DNA of 64,000 nt from Bordetella genomosp. 9 (GCF_002119725.1 NZ_CP021109.1:1302001-1366000), one strand, 5' to 3'; counted from the stretch's first letter, positions 28,727 to 39,755 are shown. Notes: a model not told the origin generated them from the sequence alone. Program-made: numbers and translations.

Positions 28727-31054
28727 ATGGTTGAACTAACCGTCGACGGCAACAAGGTAGAAGTGCCCGAAGGCAGCATGGTGATGCATGCCGCCCAGAA
28801 ACTCGGGCAGTACGTGCCGCATTTCTGCTACCACAAGAAGCTTTCCATCGCGGCCAACTGCCGGATGTGCCTGGTCGAGGTCGAAAAGGCGCCCAAGGCG
28901 CTGCCGGCCTGCGCCACCCCTGTGACCAACGGCATGGTGGTCTACACGAACTCCGAAAAGGCCAAGGCCGCCCAGAAGTCGGTGATGGAGTTCCTGTTGA
29001 TCAACCACCCGCTGGACTGCCCGATCTGCGATCAGGGCGGGGAATGCCAGTTGCAGGATCTCGCCGTGGGCTACGGCGGCTCGGCTTCGCGCTATCACGA
29101 AGAAAAGCGCGTGGTGTTCCATAAGGACCTGGGCCCGCTGGTATCGGCCGAGGAAATGAGCCGCTGCATCCACTGCACGCGCTGTGTCCGCTTTGGCCAG
29201 GAGATCGCCGGCGTGATGGAGCTGGGCATGATCAACCGGGGCGAGCACTCCGAGATCACGTCCTTCGTCGGCCGCGCCATCGAGTCCGAACTGTCGGGCA
29301 ACATGATCGATCTGTGCCCCGTTGGCGCGCTGACGTCCAAGCCGTTCCGCTACAGCGCCCGCACCTGGGAACTGGCGCGCCGCCGTTCGGTCAGCCCGCA
29401 CGACAGCCTGGGCGCCAACCTGGTGGTGCAGGTCAAGAACGACAAGGTCATGCGCGTCGTGCCTTTCGAGAACGAAGCCCTGAACGAATGCTGGCTGAGC
29501 GACCGCGACCGTTTCTCGTATGACGGCCTGAACAGCGAAGACCGCCTGGCCACGCCCATGATCAAGGGCGCCGACGGCCAATGGCAGGAAGCGTCCTGGG
29601 CCGATGCGCTGCAGGCCGTGGCGCAGGGGCTGGCGCGCGTGCGCGACAACTTCGGCGGCGGCCAGATCGGCGCGCTGGCGACCGAATACGCCACCACCGA
29701 GGAATATGCGCTGCTGGGCCGCCTGGTCCGCGCGCTTGGTTCGGAGAACATCGACTTCCGCCTGCGCATGACCGATCCGGCCTTCGGCGCCGCCCTGACC
29801 GGGGCGCCCTGGCTCGGCATGCCGGTGGCAGATTTGGATACGCTGGATCGCGTGCTGGTGGTGGGCTCCGTCCTGCGCAAGGATCACCCGCTGATGGCGC
29901 AACGCCTGCGCCAGGCGGCCAAGCGCGGCACGCAGGTGCTCCTGGTCGACAGCATCGCCGAAGATCCCCTGATGCCGGTCACCGGCCGCATCACCGTGGC
30001 GCCGTCGGCGCTGCCGCGCGCCCTGGCCGAAGTGGCCGTGGCGCTGGCGCAGGCCAAGGGCCAGGACGTTCCCGCCGAATTCGCCGGCGTCGCCCCGGGC
30101 GAGCAGGCCAAGGTGATCGCGGCCAGCCTGGCTTCGGGCAGCCAGGCCGCGGTCCTGGTGGGCAACATGGCGGTGTCGTCGCCGCAGGCCGCGACGCTGG
30201 CCGCCAATGCGCAAAGCATCGCCACGCTGGCGGGCGCGCGCTTCGGTTTCCTGACCTCGGGCGGCAACACCGTGGGCGGCTATCTGGCCGGCGCCGTGCC
30301 GGGCAAGGGCGGCAAGACCGCCGCCGCCATGCTGGCCGATCCGCTCAAGGCCTATATCGTGCTGCACGCCGAGCCGCTGCTGGACGCCGACAACGGCGCG
30401 CAAGCTGTGGCCGCGCTGCGCGAAGCGCAGTTCGCCGTGGCTCTGACGCCGTTCCGCTCCGCCGCCGCGGACTGGGCCGACGTCATGCTGCCCGTCGCGC
30501 CGTTTACCGAAACCTCGGGCACCTTCGTGAACGCGCAGGGCCTGGCGCAAAGCTTCAAGGGCACGGTCGTTCCGTTCCAGCAGACCCGTCCCGCGTGGAA
30601 GGTGCTGCGCGTGCTGGGCAACGTGCTGCACCTGCCCGGCTTCGATGACGAGACCTCCGAATCCGTCCGCGATGCCGTGCTGTCGGGCGGCGTGGAAGGG
30701 CGCCTGTCCAACCGCATCAACGCAGCGCCCGGCTTGGGCCAGGCCGCCGGCGCCCTGGAACGCGTCGCCGACGTGCCGATCTACCGCAGCGATGCCATCG
30801 TGCGCCGCTCCGCGCCGCTGCAGGCCGCGCCGGCATCCCGTGCGCCGGCCGCCCGCATGAATGGCCAGACCCTGGCCAGCCTGGGTCTGACGGCGGGCGT
30901 CAAGGTGCGCGTGCGCGGCGCCGCCGGCGCCGTCGAACTGGAAACGGTGCAGGACGAAACCGTGGCGGACCGCGCCGTACGGGTGTCCGCCGGCTTCGAA
31001 CAAACGGCCGCACTGGGCGGCGCATTCGGTGAACTGAGCGTGGAGCGTGCCTGA
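28727..31054 (+). CDS. nuoG: NADH:quinone oxidoreductase subunit G
   Basis: NuoG is the 75-kDa iron-sulphur subunit of the peripheral arm. I set the start at [16 protein letters not shown], which gives 775 residues; the frame extends upstream into nuoF without support. The N-terminal ferredoxin-like domain ([20 protein letters not shown]), the His/Cys-ligated site ([14 protein letters not shown]) and the [16 protein letters not shown] 4Fe-4S motif are visible. A molybdopterin-oxidoreductase-like domain without cofactor follows. Its TGA shares a base with the nuoH ATG. Confidence 0.96.
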   Translation: MVELTVDGNKVEVPEGSMVMHAAQKLGQYVPHFCYHKKLSIAANCRMCLVEVEKAPKALPACATPVTNGMVVYTNSEKAKAAQKSVMEFLLINHPLDCPICDQGGECQLQDLAVGYGGSASRYHEEKRVVFHKDLGPLVSAEEMSRCIHCTRCVRFGQEIAGVMELGMINRGEHSEITSFVGRAIESELSGNMIDLCPVGALTSKPFRYSARTWELARRRSVSPHDSLGANLVVQVKNDKVMRVVPFENEALNECWLSDRDRFSYDGLNSEDRLATPMIKGADGQWQEASWADALQAVAQGLARVRDNFGGGQIGALATEYATTEEYALLGRLVRALGSENIDFRLRMTDPAFGAALTGAPWLGMPVADLDTLDRVLVVGSVLRKDHPLMAQRLRQAAKRGTQVLLVDSIAEDPLMPVTGRITVAPSALPRALAEVAVALAQAKGQDVPAEFAGVAPGEQAKVIAASLASGSQAAVLVGNMAVSSPQAATLAANAQSIATLAGARFGFLTSGGNTVGGYLAGAVPGKGGKTAAAMLADPLKAYIVLHAEPLLDADNGAQAVAALREAQFAVALTPFRSAAADWADVMLPVAPFTETSGTFVNAQGLAQSFKGTVVPFQQTRPAWKVLRVLGNVLHLPGFDDETSESVRDAVLSGGVEGRLSNRINAAPGLGQAAGALERVADVPIYRSDAIVRRSAPLQAAPASRAPAARMNGQTLASLGLTAGVKVRVRGAAGAVELETVQDETVADRAVRVSAGFEQTAALGGAFGELSVERA

Positions 31055-32127
31055 TGGAATGGCTCAACACTTTGGAAAGCCATGGGCAGGCCTTGCTGGG
31101 CGCAACCCCGTGGCTCGTGGTCTGGACCATCGTCAAGATCGTGGTCATCGCGGTCCCCATCATTCTGTGCGTGGCCTATCTGACGTACTGGGAACGCAAG
31201 ATGATCGGTTTCATGCACGTGCGCATGGGTCCGAACCGGGTGGGCTTCCGCGGGTTGCTGCAGCCCTTCGCCGACGTGTTCAAGCTGCTGACCAAGGAAG
31301 TGGTGGTGCCCTCGGCGGCCAACCGCATCCTGTTCGTGGTGGCGCCGGTGGTCACGCTGATGCCGGCGCTGGCGGCCTGGGCCGTGGTGCCGTTCGGCCC
31401 CGATGTGGTGCTGGCCAACGTCAATGCCGGTCTGCTGTACATCATGGCCATCACGTCGGTCGGCGTCTACGGCGTCATCGTGGCCGGCTGGGCGTCGAAC
31501 TCCAAGTACGCGTTCCTCGGAGCGCTGCGCGCTTCGGCGCAGATGGTGTCGTATGAACTCGCCATCGGCTTCGTGCTGGTCACCGTACTGCTGGTGTCCG
31601 GCAGCCTGAACATGACCGACATCGTGCTGGGGCAGACCCGAGGCTGGTTCGCGGACCACGGCCTGACGTTCCTTTCGTGGAACTGGCTGCCGCTGCTGCC
31701 GCTGTTCGTGATCTACGTGGTCTCCGCCGTCGCCGAAACCAACCGCCACCCGTTCGACGTGGTGGAAGGCGAATCGGAAATCGTCGCCGGCCACATGGTG
31801 GAGTACTCGGGCATGGCCTTCGCCCTGTTCTTCCTGGGCGAATACGCCAACATGATCCTGTTGTCGGCCCTGGCCTCCATCATGTTCCTGGGCGGTTGGA
31901 CCTCGCCCATCGACGTGGCGCCGCTGACCTGGATCCCGGGCTGGATCTGGCTGGGTCTGAAGACCTTTTTCATCGTGTCCCTGTTCGTCTGGTTCCGCGC
32001 GTCGTTCCCGCGCTACCGCTATGACCAGATCATGCGCCTGGGCTGGAAGATCTTCATTCCGCTGACCGGCGTGTGGCTGCTCGTCGTGGCAATCTGGATG
32101 CAGACGCCCTGGAACATTTGGCGCTAG
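31054..32127 (+). CDS. nuoH: NADH:quinone oxidoreductase subunit H
   Basis: NuoH is the membrane subunit that shapes the quinone chamber with B and D. The 357-residue protein has about eight helices, the [22 protein letters not shown] loop split around conserved Arg and Pro residues, and the acidic [19 protein letters not shown] loop. It begins with the TGATG overlap with nuoG. Confidence 0.97.
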   Translation: MEWLNTLESHGQALLGATPWLVVWTIVKIVVIAVPIILCVAYLTYWERKMIGFMHVRMGPNRVGFRGLLQPFADVFKLLTKEVVVPSAANRILFVVAPVVTLMPALAAWAVVPFGPDVVLANVNAGLLYIMAITSVGVYGVIVAGWASNSKYAFLGALRASAQMVSYELAIGFVLVTVLLVSGSLNMTDIVLGQTRGWFADHGLTFLSWNWLPLLPLFVIYVVSAVAETNRHPFDVVEGESEIVAGHMVEYSGMAFALFFLGEYANMILLSALASIMFLGGWTSPIDVAPLTWIPGWIWLGLKTFFIVSLFVWFRASFPRYRYDQIMRLGWKIFIPLTGVWLLVVAIWMQTPWNIWR

Positions 32128-32147
32128 CGATAGGCAAAAGGCAGGAT

Positions 32148-32636
32148 ATGGAAGCGATCAAGGATTTCTTCGGCAGCCTGTTGCTGTCCGAACTGCTCAA
32201 GGGCATGCGCCTGACGGGCAAGTATTTCTTCAAGCGCAAGGTCACCTTGCGTTACCCCCAGGAAAAGACGCCGGCCTCGCCGCGCTTCCGCGGGCTGCAC
32301 GCCCTGCGCCGTTATCCCAACGGCGAAGAGCGGTGCATTGCCTGCAAGCTGTGCGAAGCTGTGTGCCCGGCCCTGGCCATCACCATCGAGTCGGACGTGC
32401 GCGAGGACGGCAGCCGCCGAACCACGCGCTATGACATCGACCTGACCAAGTGCATCTTCTGCGGTTTCTGCGAAGAAAGCTGTCCGGTGGATTCCATCGT
32501 GGAAACCCACATCCACGAATACCACGGCGAAAAGCGCGGCGACCTGTATTTCACGAAGGACATGCTGCTGGCGGTCGGCGACCGTTACGAGGCGGAAATC
32601 GCCCGCCGTCGCGCCGAAGACGCGCCCTACCGTTGA
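32148..32636 (+). CDS. nuoI: NADH:quinone oxidoreductase subunit I
   Basis: NuoI is the 23-kDa ferredoxin subunit with two 4Fe-4S clusters (N6a and N6b). The ligands are Cys63, 66, 69 and 73 ([12 protein letters not shown]) and Cys102, 105, 108 and 112 ([12 protein letters not shown]). The start at MEAIKDFFG has AGGA just upstream. The 162-residue length is normal for betaproteobacteria. Confidence 0.97.
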   Translation: MEAIKDFFGSLLLSELLKGMRLTGKYFFKRKVTLRYPQEKTPASPRFRGLHALRRYPNGEERCIACKLCEAVCPALAITIESDVREDGSRRTTRYDIDLTKCIFCGFCEESCPVDSIVETHIHEYHGEKRGDLYFTKDMLLAVGDRYEAEIARRRAEDAPYR

Positions 32637-32652
32637 TGCCGGGTAAGACTCC

Positions 32653-33300
32653 ATGACTTTCACGACTTTTCTGTTCTACCTACTGTCCATCGTCCTGGTG
32701 GTGGCGGCTTTCCGCGTCATTACGGCGCGCAGCCCCGTCACCGCGGTGCTGCACCTGATCCTGGCGTTCTTCAACGCCGCCATGCTGTGGATGCTGCTTG
32801 GCGCGGAATTCCTCGGGCTGCTGCTCGTGCTGGTCTACGTCGGCGCCGTCATGGTGCTGTTCCTGTTCGTCGTGATGATGCTGGACATCCGCATGGCGAC
32901 GTTGCGGCAAGGCCTTCGCACCTATCTGCCGCTTGGGCTCGTGATCGGCCTGATCCTGGTCCTCGAGATCTCCTTCGTGCTGGGCACGACGTGGATGGAC
33001 GCGGGCGCCCCGGCCGCCATGGCGGGCGACTACAACAACGCCCGCGCGCTGGGCACGGCCATGTACACCCAATATGTGTATGCGGTTGAAGTCGGCGCCG
33101 TCCTGCTGCTGGTCGGCATGGTGTCGGCGATTGCGCTGACCCTGCGCCGCCGCCGCGACGTCAAGTACAACAATCCGGCCGAAGCGGTGCGCGTGCGCGC
33201 CAAGGACCGCTTTCGGCTGGTAAGCATGCCGGCGCAGAGCGAGCGCGCCCAGGCCGCGCGCGCCGCGGCGGCCGTCCCGTCCCAAGGAGAACAGAAGTGA
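32653..33300 (+). CDS. nuoJ: NADH:quinone oxidoreductase subunit J
   Basis: NuoJ is a five-helix membrane subunit that links the quinone site to the proton channels. The conserved [20 protein letters not shown] helix, containing the pi-bulge region, is present. The C-terminal 50 residues after the last helix are basic and Ala-rich. The stop overlaps the GTG of nuoK. Confidence 0.95.
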   Translation: MTFTTFLFYLLSIVLVVAAFRVITARSPVTAVLHLILAFFNAAMLWMLLGAEFLGLLLVLVYVGAVMVLFLFVVMMLDIRMATLRQGLRTYLPLGLVIGLILVLEISFVLGTTWMDAGAPAAMAGDYNNARALGTAMYTQYVYAVEVGAVLLLVGMVSAIALTLRRRRDVKYNNPAEAVRVRAKDRFRLVSMPAQSERAQAARAAAAVPSQGEQK

Positions 33301-33605
33301 CGTTGACGCTGGCCCATTACCTGATACTGGGGGCGATCCTTTTTGCCATCGGCATCTTCGGCATCTTCCTGAACCGCCGCAATCTGATCATCCTGCTGAT
33401 GTCCATCGAGCTGGTGCTCCTGGCCGTCAACATGAATTTCGTGGCGTTTTCGAGCTGGTCGGGCGACACCGCCGGCCAGGTGTTCGTGTTCTTCATCCTG
33501 ACGGTGGCGGCCGCCGAGGCCGCCATCGGCCTGGCCATTCTGGTGCTGTTGTTCCGCAACCTGAACACGATCAACGTCGACGAACTCGATCGCCTGAAGG
33601 GCTGA
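33297..33605 (+). CDS. nuoK: NADH:quinone oxidoreductase subunit K
   Basis: NuoK is a three-helix membrane subunit with two conserved intramembrane Glu residues ([11 protein letters not shown] and [14 protein letters not shown]). The 102-residue protein begins with GTG in a GTGA overlap with the nuoJ stop, and an AAGGAG site lies upstream. The overlap indicates coupled translation. Confidence 0.96.
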   Translation: MTLTLAHYLILGAILFAIGIFGIFLNRRNLIILLMSIELVLLAVNMNFVAFSSWSGDTAGQVFVFFILTVAAAEAAIGLAILVLLFRNLNTINVDELDRLKG

Positions 33606-33623
33606 CGGAGTCCAGGAATAACA

Positions 33624-35660
33624 ATGTCTAGCTCCCCCAATCTCTACCTGCTCATCGCGCTGGCGCCCTTGGCCGGCGCCATTCTGGCCGGCCTGTTCGG
33701 CACCGGGTTTCTCGGCAAGCCCATCGGGCGCCGCGGCGCGCATTGCATCACCATCCTGGGCGTCCTGATCTCCACCATCGGCGCCTTCGTGGTGCTGGGC
33801 GACGTCCTGAACGGCCACACGTACGACGGCAACGTCTATACCTGGAGCCTGATCGGCAACACGCAGCTGAATATCGGCTTCCTCATCGACCCGCTGTCGG
33901 CCATGATGATGGTGGTCGTGACCAGCGTGTCGCTGATGGTGCACATCTACACCATCGGCTACATGGCGGACGATCCGGGCTACCAGCGCTTCTTCGCCTA
34001 CATCTCGCTGTTCACCTTCTCCATGTTGATGCTGGTCATGTCCAACAACATGGTGCAGCTGTTCTTCGGCTGGGAAGCGGTGGGCCTGGTTTCGTATCTG
34101 CTGATCGGCTTCTGGTACACGCGTCCGACCGCCATTTTTGCGAACATGAAGGCCTTCCTGATCAACCGGGTCGGGGACTTCGGCTTCGTGCTGGGCATCG
34201 GCCTGCTGTTCGCCTATGTCGGCTCCATGCAGTACGCGGACGTGTTCAGCCAGGCCGACAAGCTGGCCGGCATGACGTTCCCTGGCACCGACTGGCTGCT
34301 GCTGACGGTGGCTTGCATCTGCCTGTTCGTCGGCGCGATGGGCAAGTCGGCGCAGGTGCCGCTGCATGCGTGGCTGCCGGACTCCATGGAAGGCCCCACG
34401 CCGATTTCGGCGCTGATCCACGCCGCGACCATGGTGACGGCGGGCATCTTCATGGTGGCGCGCTTCTCGCCGCTGTTCGAGCATTCGGATAAGGCGCTGT
34501 CCTTCGTCATCGTGATCGGCGCCATCGGCGCGCTGTTCCTGGGCATCCTGGGCATCATCCAGAACGACATCAAGCGCGTGGTGGCGTATTCGACGCTGTC
34601 GCAGCTGGGCTACATGACCGTGGCGCTGGGCGCCTCGGCGTACTCGGTGGCGATCTTCCACCTGATGACGCACGCCTTTTTCAAGGCGCTGCTGTTCCTG
34701 GGCGCGGGCTCGGTGATCATCGGCATGCACCATGATCAGGACATCCGGAACATGGGCGGCCTGCGCAAATACATGCCGATCACCTGGATCACCTTCCTGA
34801 TCGGCACGCTGGCGCTGGTCGGCACGCCGTTCTTCTCGGGTTTCTATTCCAAGGAACACATCATCGAGGCCGCCGGGGCCGCGCACGTGTGGGGGGCGGG
34901 CTTCGCTCACTACGCGACGCTGATCGGCGTGTTCGTGACCTCGCTGTATTCGTTCCGCGTCTACTTCCTGGTCTTCCACGGCAAGGAGCGCTTCGATGCG
35001 CACGGCCACGGCCATGCCCACGGCGACGACAGCCACGGCGCCGAAGCGCAGGTGCACGGCCACGACGACCATGGCCACAGCGGCCCGCCGCATGAATCGC
35101 CGTGGGTGGTCACGCTGCCGCTGATCGTGCTGGCGATTCCGTCGGTCATCATCGGCGCGCTGGTCATCGACCCGATGCTGTTCGGCAAATACTTCCAGGG
35201 CGCCATCACCATCCTGCCGCAGCATCCGGCGATGCACGAGCTGACGGAAGAATGGCACGGCTGGGTCGCGTTCGGCCTGCATGCCTTCACCACGCTGCCG
35301 TTCTGGCTGGTGGTCGCGGGCGCGGTCGTGGCCTGGTACTGCTACCTGGTCAACCCGCGGGTTCCGGCGGCCATCAAGTCCAGCCTGTCGGGGATCAACG
35401 CCATCCTCGAGAACAAGTATTTCGTGGACTGGATTAACGAGCAGGTCATCGCGCGCGCGGCCCGCGGCCTGGGCCGCGGCCTGTGGCAGGCCGGCGATCG
35501 CGGTTTGATCGACGGCCTGATCAACGGCAGCGCGCGGCTGGTGGGCTGGGTGGCGGGCGTCAGCCGCCACCTGCAGTCCGGCTTCATTTACCACTATGCC
35601 TTCGCCATGATCATCGGCATCTTGGCCCTGGTGACTTTCTTCGTACTGATTCCCCAATAA
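33624..35660 (+). CDS. nuoL: NADH:quinone oxidoreductase subunit L (His-rich loop)
   Basis: NuoL is the distal antiporter-like proton-pumping subunit with the long lateral helix. Core motifs are FFGWEAVGLVSYLLIGFWY, the Lys-containing AMGKSAQVPLHAWLPDSMEGPT and NDIKRVVAYSTLSQLGYM. At 678 residues it is longer than E. coli NuoL (613), partly because of a loop at about residues 457-492 that is packed with His, Asp and Gly (HGHGHAHGDDSHG, VHGHDDHGHSG). An AGGAA site precedes the ATG. Confidence 0.96.
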   Translation: MSSSPNLYLLIALAPLAGAILAGLFGTGFLGKPIGRRGAHCITILGVLISTIGAFVVLGDVLNGHTYDGNVYTWSLIGNTQLNIGFLIDPLSAMMMVVVTSVSLMVHIYTIGYMADDPGYQRFFAYISLFTFSMLMLVMSNNMVQLFFGWEAVGLVSYLLIGFWYTRPTAIFANMKAFLINRVGDFGFVLGIGLLFAYVGSMQYADVFSQADKLAGMTFPGTDWLLLTVACICLFVGAMGKSAQVPLHAWLPDSMEGPTPISALIHAATMVTAGIFMVARFSPLFEHSDKALSFVIVIGAIGALFLGILGIIQNDIKRVVAYSTLSQLGYMTVALGASAYSVAIFHLMTHAFFKALLFLGAGSVIIGMHHDQDIRNMGGLRKYMPITWITFLIGTLALVGTPFFSGFYSKEHIIEAAGAAHVWGAGFAHYATLIGVFVTSLYSFRVYFLVFHGKERFDAHGHGHAHGDDSHGAEAQVHGHDDHGHSGPPHESPWVVTLPLIVLAIPSVIIGALVIDPMLFGKYFQGAITILPQHPAMHELTEEWHGWVAFGLHAFTTLPFWLVVAGAVVAWYCYLVNPRVPAAIKSSLSGINAILENKYFVDWINEQVIARAARGLGRGLWQAGDRGLIDGLINGSARLVGWVAGVSRHLQSGFIYHYAFAMIIGILALVTFFVLIPQ

Positions 35661-37160
35661 ATGGCTAGCGAGATGGCATCCCAAACTTTTCCCTGGCTTA
35701 CCCTCGCGGTCTTTGTTCCCATTGTTTTCGGCCTTCTGGTGCTCGCCCTCGGCGGCGACAACCGGCGCGGCCTGACGCTGTGGCTCTCGCTCATCGGCGC
35801 GGTGGCGGGGCTGCTGGTGACGATTCCGCTCTACACGGGCTTCGACGCCTCCACGGCGAACATGCAGTTCGTCGAGAACGTGCCCTGGATCAGCACTTTC
35901 AACGTCAACTACCACCTTGGGGTGGACGGGATCTCGCTGTGGTTCGTCCTGCTGACGGCCTTCGTCACGATCATCGTGGTGCTGGCCGGCTGGGAAGTGA
36001 TCACCAGCCGTGTGGCGCAATACATGGCGGCCTTCCTGATCCTGTCCGGGCTGATGATCGGCGTGTTCGTGGCGCTGGACGGGCTGCTGTTCTACGTGTT
36101 CTTCGAGGCGACCCTGATTCCGATGTACATCATCGTCGGCGTCTGGGGCGGTCCGAACCGCGTGTATGCCGCGTTCAAGTTCTTCCTGTACACCTTGCTC
36201 GGTTCGCTGCTGACGCTGATCGCCTTCATCTACCTGTGGAACGTGTCGGGCGGGTCCTTCGACATCCTGCAGTGGCAACAGCTCAAGCTCGGCATGACGC
36301 CGCAGTTGCTGATCTTCCTTGCCATGCTGGCCGCGTTCGCCGTCAAGGTGCCGATGTGGCCGGTGCACACCTGGCTGCCCGACGCCCACGTCGAAGCGCC
36401 CACCGGCGGTTCCATTGTGCTGGCCGCCATCATGCTGAAGCTCGGCGCCTACGGGTTCCTGCGGTTCTCGCTGCCGATCGCGCCGGACGCCTCGCACAGC
36501 CTGGCGGGACTGATCATCGCGCTGTCGCTGATCGCCGTGATCTACATCGGTCTGGTGGCCATCGTCCAGGACGACATGAAGAAACTGGTGGCCTATTCGT
36601 CCGTGGCCCACATGGGCTTCGTCACGCTGGGCTTCTTCCTGTTCAACACGGCCGGCGTGGAAGGCGCCATCGTGCAGATGATTTCGCACGGCTTCGTGTC
36701 GGGCGCGATGTTCATGTGCATCGGCGTTCTGTACGACCGCGTGCATAGCCGGCGCATCGCCGACTATGGCGGCGTGGTCAACACCATGCCGCGCTTCGTC
36801 ACCTTCTTCGTGCTGTTCTCGATGGCCAACAGCGGCCTGCCCGCCACCAGCGGCTTCGTGGGCGAGTTCATGGTGATCATGGGAGCCGTGCAGCACAACT
36901 TCTGGATCGGCCTGGCGGCCGCCACGGCGCTGATCCTGGGCGCGTCCTATTCGCTGTGGATGGTCAAGCGCGTCGCCTTCGGCGAGATCGCCAACGACCA
37001 TGTGCGGGCGCTGACGGACATCAACCGCCGCGAATTCCTGATCCTGGGCGTGATGGCGATCGCCGTGCTGTACATGGGTATCTATCCCAAGCCCTTCACC
37101 GATGTGATGCATGCGTCGGTCGAGGCCCTGATGCAACACGTTGCCATCTCCAAACTGTAA
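35661..37160 (+). CDS. nuoM: NADH:quinone oxidoreductase subunit M
   Basis: NuoM is an antiporter-like proton-pumping subunit with fourteen helices. Signature stretches are FYVFFEATLIPMYIIVGVWG, with the key Glu, and FAVKVPMWPVHTWLPDAHVE, with the key Lys. The ATG abuts the nuoL stop directly (TAAATG); a second ATG four codons later is possible. The 499-residue length is normal. Confidence 0.96.
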   Translation: MASEMASQTFPWLTLAVFVPIVFGLLVLALGGDNRRGLTLWLSLIGAVAGLLVTIPLYTGFDASTANMQFVENVPWISTFNVNYHLGVDGISLWFVLLTAFVTIIVVLAGWEVITSRVAQYMAAFLILSGLMIGVFVALDGLLFYVFFEATLIPMYIIVGVWGGPNRVYAAFKFFLYTLLGSLLTLIAFIYLWNVSGGSFDILQWQQLKLGMTPQLLIFLAMLAAFAVKVPMWPVHTWLPDAHVEAPTGGSIVLAAIMLKLGAYGFLRFSLPIAPDASHSLAGLIIALSLIAVIYIGLVAIVQDDMKKLVAYSSVAHMGFVTLGFFLFNTAGVEGAIVQMISHGFVSGAMFMCIGVLYDRVHSRRIADYGGVVNTMPRFVTFFVLFSMANSGLPATSGFVGEFMVIMGAVQHNFWIGLAAATALILGASYSLWMVKRVAFGEIANDHVRALTDINRREFLILGVMAIAVLYMGIYPKPFTDVMHASVEALMQHVAISKL

Positions 37161-37169
37161 GCCAAGACA

Positions 37170-38648
37170 ATGATGCATTCTTCAACTGATTTCGCGCTGG
37201 CGACACCGGAGATCCTGCTGCTGATTCTGGGCGCAGCCATCCTGCTGATCGATGCCGTCAGCACGCATCCCACGCGCAAGCTCAGCTATCTGCTCACGCA
37301 GGGCACCCTGGTGCTCCTGACCGTCGTTTCGCTGGTCCAGTGGAACGACGGCGTGCAGGGCAGGGCGTTCGGCGGCCTGTACGTGGCCGACGATCTGGCG
37401 CACCTGCTCAAGATCGCGTCGTATATCGCGGTGTTCGTGACCTTGGTGTATGGCCGCATCTATTCCCAGTCGCGCGATATGCTGCGCGGCGGCGAGATGT
37501 ACGTGCTGGCGCTGTTCGGCCTGCTGGGCCAGATGGTGATGATTTCGGCCGGCAACCTGATAACGGTGTACCTGGGCCTGGAGCTGATGTCCCTGTCGCT
37601 GTATGCCCTGATCGCCCTGCGCCGCGACAACACCACCGCCACCGAAGCGGCGATGAAGTACTTCGTGCTGGGCGCGCTTGCCTCGGGCTTCCTGTTGTAC
37701 GGCATGTCGATGATCTACGGCGCGACGGGCCATCTGGATCTGGCGCAGATCGCCGAAACCATCGCCGCCGGCAAGGCGCAGAACCTGGCCCTGGTGCTCG
37801 GCGTGGTCTTCATCGTTGCCGGTCTGGCATTCAAGCTGGGCGCGGCCCCTTTCCACATGTGGGTGCCAGACGTCTACCACGGCGCGCCGACCGCGATCAC
37901 GCTGCTGCTGGGCGCCGCGCCCAAGCTGGCAGCCTTCGCGATCACGCTGCGCGTGCTGATCGAAGCCATGCATACGCTGGCCGCCGATTGGCAGCCCATG
38001 CTGCTGATCCTGGCCGTGGTGTCGCTGGCCGTCGGCAATATCACGGCCATCGCGCAGAGCAACTTCAAGCGCATGCTGGCCTATTCGACGATTTCGCACA
38101 TGGGCTTCGTGCTGTTGGGCTTGGCGTCCGGCGCGGCGGGCGGCCAGACCGGCGCCGCGGCCTACGGTTCGGCGCTGTTCTATATGGTCACCTACGTGCT
38201 GACCACGCTGGGCAGCTTCGGCATGGTCCTGCTGCTGGCGCGCGACGGCTTCGAGTGCGATCGCATCGACGACCTGAAGGGCCTGAACCGCCGCAGCCCC
38301 TGGCACGCATTCATCGTTCTGCTGCTCATGGTGTCCCTGACCGGCTTGCCGCCCACGGTGGGCTTCTACGCCAAGCTGGCCGTGCTCCAGCCGCTGGTGC
38401 AGAGCGGTCACGTCACCATCGCGGTCCTGGCGGTTCTGTTCTCGCTGATCGGCGCGTTCTACTATCTGCGCGTGGTCAAGGTCGTGTATTTCGACGACCC
38501 GGTTGGCGATACGCATCCGGTCACGGCATCGTTTGCGCAGCGTGGCCTGATGTCGCTGAATGGCGCCTTGCTGCTGCTGCTGGGCCTGCTGCCCGGCGGC
38601 CTGATGGCGGCGTGCGTGCGTGCGGTCCAGACCTCGCTGGGCCTGTAA
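37170..38648 (+). CDS. nuoN: NADH:quinone oxidoreductase subunit N
   Basis: NuoN is the third antiporter-like subunit. The 492-residue protein shows [20 protein letters not shown], with the conserved Glu, and [20 protein letters not shown], with the channel Lys. It begins nine bases after nuoM and closes the 14-gene set in the standard A-N order. Confidence 0.96.
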   Translation: MMHSSTDFALATPEILLLILGAAILLIDAVSTHPTRKLSYLLTQGTLVLLTVVSLVQWNDGVQGRAFGGLYVADDLAHLLKIASYIAVFVTLVYGRIYSQSRDMLRGGEMYVLALFGLLGQMVMISAGNLITVYLGLELMSLSLYALIALRRDNTTATEAAMKYFVLGALASGFLLYGMSMIYGATGHLDLAQIAETIAAGKAQNLALVLGVVFIVAGLAFKLGAAPFHMWVPDVYHGAPTAITLLLGAAPKLAAFAITLRVLIEAMHTLAADWQPMLLILAVVSLAVGNITAIAQSNFKRMLAYSTISHMGFVLLGLASGAAGGQTGAAAYGSALFYMVTYVLTTLGSFGMVLLLARDGFECDRIDDLKGLNRRSPWHAFIVLLLMVSLTGLPPTVGFYAKLAVLQPLVQSGHVTIAVLAVLFSLIGAFYYLRVVKVVYFDDPVGDTHPVTASFAQRGLMSLNGALLLLLGLLPGGLMAACVRAVQTSLGL

Positions 38649-38658
38649 CCATCCCGGT

Positions 38659-38680
38659 GTGGCGCGCCATCGCGCGCCAC
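38659..38680 (+). terminator. Strong GC hairpin after nuoN
   Basis: GTGGCGCGC-N4-GCGCGCCAC is a perfect 9-base stem with a 4-base loop, ten bases after the nuoN stop. There is no T-run, so it may attenuate readthrough into the DUF2818 gene or stabilise the nuo message 3' end rather than act as a full terminator. Confidence 0.45.
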
Positions 38681-38702
38681 ATCCAGTGCTAACCGTGGGC
38701 CG

Positions 38703-39038
38703 ATGAGTCAAACCCTTGCCGTCTGGCTATTGATCGCGTTGGCCCTGGTCTGCGCGAACCTGCCGTTCGTGAACGAACGGGTATTCGCAGTCATCGTGTG
38801 GCGCAAGGACGGCGCCCCGGCCGCCAAGCCGTTCTGGCTGCGGCTGATCGAACTCCTGGTTTTCTATTTCATCGTCGGCGGCCTGGGCTTCGCCTTCGAA
38901 TCCGCGCTGGGCAACCGGTTCTCCCAAAGTTGGGAGTTCTATGTCATCGCCCTCTGTCTTTTCCTGGTCCTCGCCTATCCCGGCTTTGTCATCCGCTATC
39001 TGCTCAAGCGCCGCCGCCCGGCGCGGTTGGATGAATAA
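38703..39038 (+). CDS. DUF2818 family membrane protein
   Basis: This 111-residue protein has three membrane segments and the DUF2818 opening TLAVWLLIALALVCANLPFV, with the RLIELLVFYFIVGGLGFAFE core. The family is known mainly as a companion of nuoN in betaproteobacteria; its function is unknown. A role in complex I assembly is only a guess from synteny. Its 3' end overlaps the convergent DUF1232 gene by 35 bases. Confidence 0.88.
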   Translation: MSQTLAVWLLIALALVCANLPFVNERVFAVIVWRKDGAPAAKPFWLRLIELLVFYFIVGGLGFAFESALGNRFSQSWEFYVIALCLFLVLAYPGFVIRYLLKRRRPARLDE

Positions 39039-39423
39039 CCGCCCATAGCAGCCAAAGCGCGATCGCGGCGATCGCAATCCATACCGCCACGACGAACACC
39101 GCGCCCGCCCGGCTGCGCGGCCGGGCCAGCTTGCGCGCGGACCACGCCTGCGCACGCTGCGCGCTTTCCTCGCGCACGGGGCGGGGCAACATCCGCAAGG
39201 CGGCCCACATCAGCACCGGCACCAGCACCAGGTCGTCCAGCAGGCCCAGCACCGGAATGAAGTCCGGAATGAGGTCGATCGGGCTCAGGGCATAGGCCAC
39301 GACCAATATCGCCAGGCCCTTGGCGTACCAGGGCGTCGCGGGGTGGCGCAGGGCAAACCACAAGGTCATTGCGTCCTGCCGGGCACGCAACGCCCACAGG
39401 CGCCCCAACTTCAGCCATCGCAT
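39004..39423 (-). CDS. DUF1232 (YkvA-like) membrane protein
   Basis: This 139-residue protein has the DUF1232 signature AYALSPIDLIPDFIPVLGLLDD, shared with YkvA and the RING protein RNF170. A C-terminal membrane helix (VFVVAVWIAIAAIALWLLWAV) follows an Arg-rich linker. The start at MRWLKLGR has GGAGG upstream; the longer frame to 39573 has no such site. Function is unknown. Confidence 0.86.
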   Translation of the reverse strand: MRWLKLGRLWALRARQDAMTLWFALRHPATPWYAKGLAILVVAYALSPIDLIPDFIPVLGLLDDLVLVPVLMWAALRMLPRPVREESAQRAQAWSARKLARPRSRAGAVFVVAVWIAIAAIALWLLWAVIHPTAPGGGA

Positions 39424-39755
39424 CGTTCCTCCCCGGCGCGCCTCCGCCTGTTCACTGCCATGTCCCAACCACGTACGCGAACTTGCCGTCGCCAGCTTGC
39501 GGTCGCGAGCGTGCGGCGGGGTTCCGGCAGGCGTCCGGTCGCGCCGGCGTGCCCGCGATGCAACACCGAACAATTCCGCGCAACACCCGGTGCGATATAG
39601 GGACTTCGTTAAGAATCAACACTATAGCCGCCGCCACCTCACCACAATCTCTGCGAAAGATTAATAAAGATTGTTCAAGGCTTCTAAATTGTCTATGATG
39701 CGAAACGAATTCGAAAACAAGAATCGTTGTCATTTACATTCGCTGGAGAAGCGCC
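39424..39755. other. Gene-free divergent spacer holding the TonB-receptor promoter
   Basis: No supported gene lies here. The right 130 bases are much more AT-rich than the surroundings (several AATAAAG and TTAAG runs), as expected for a regulated promoter. A Fur-box candidate is annotated separately. The promoter of the DUF1232 gene must lie in the GC-rich left part, but I see no clear hexamers. Confidence 0.5.
39713..39731. promoter_or_regulatory. Fur-box candidate
   Basis: The 19 bases match the E. coli Fur consensus (GATAATGATAATCATTATC) at 13 positions. The site ends 24 bases before the receptor start, where bound Fur would block transcription under iron repletion. The match and the downstream siderophore-receptor gene support each other. 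Confidence 0.55.

Noticed and set aside
33030..37178. A 1382-residue open frame on the minus strand opposite nuoJ-M
   Set aside because: It is antisense to four clearly conserved nuo genes. Its predicted product is dominated by His, Asp, Arg and Gln, the usual artefact of reading high-GC genes backwards.
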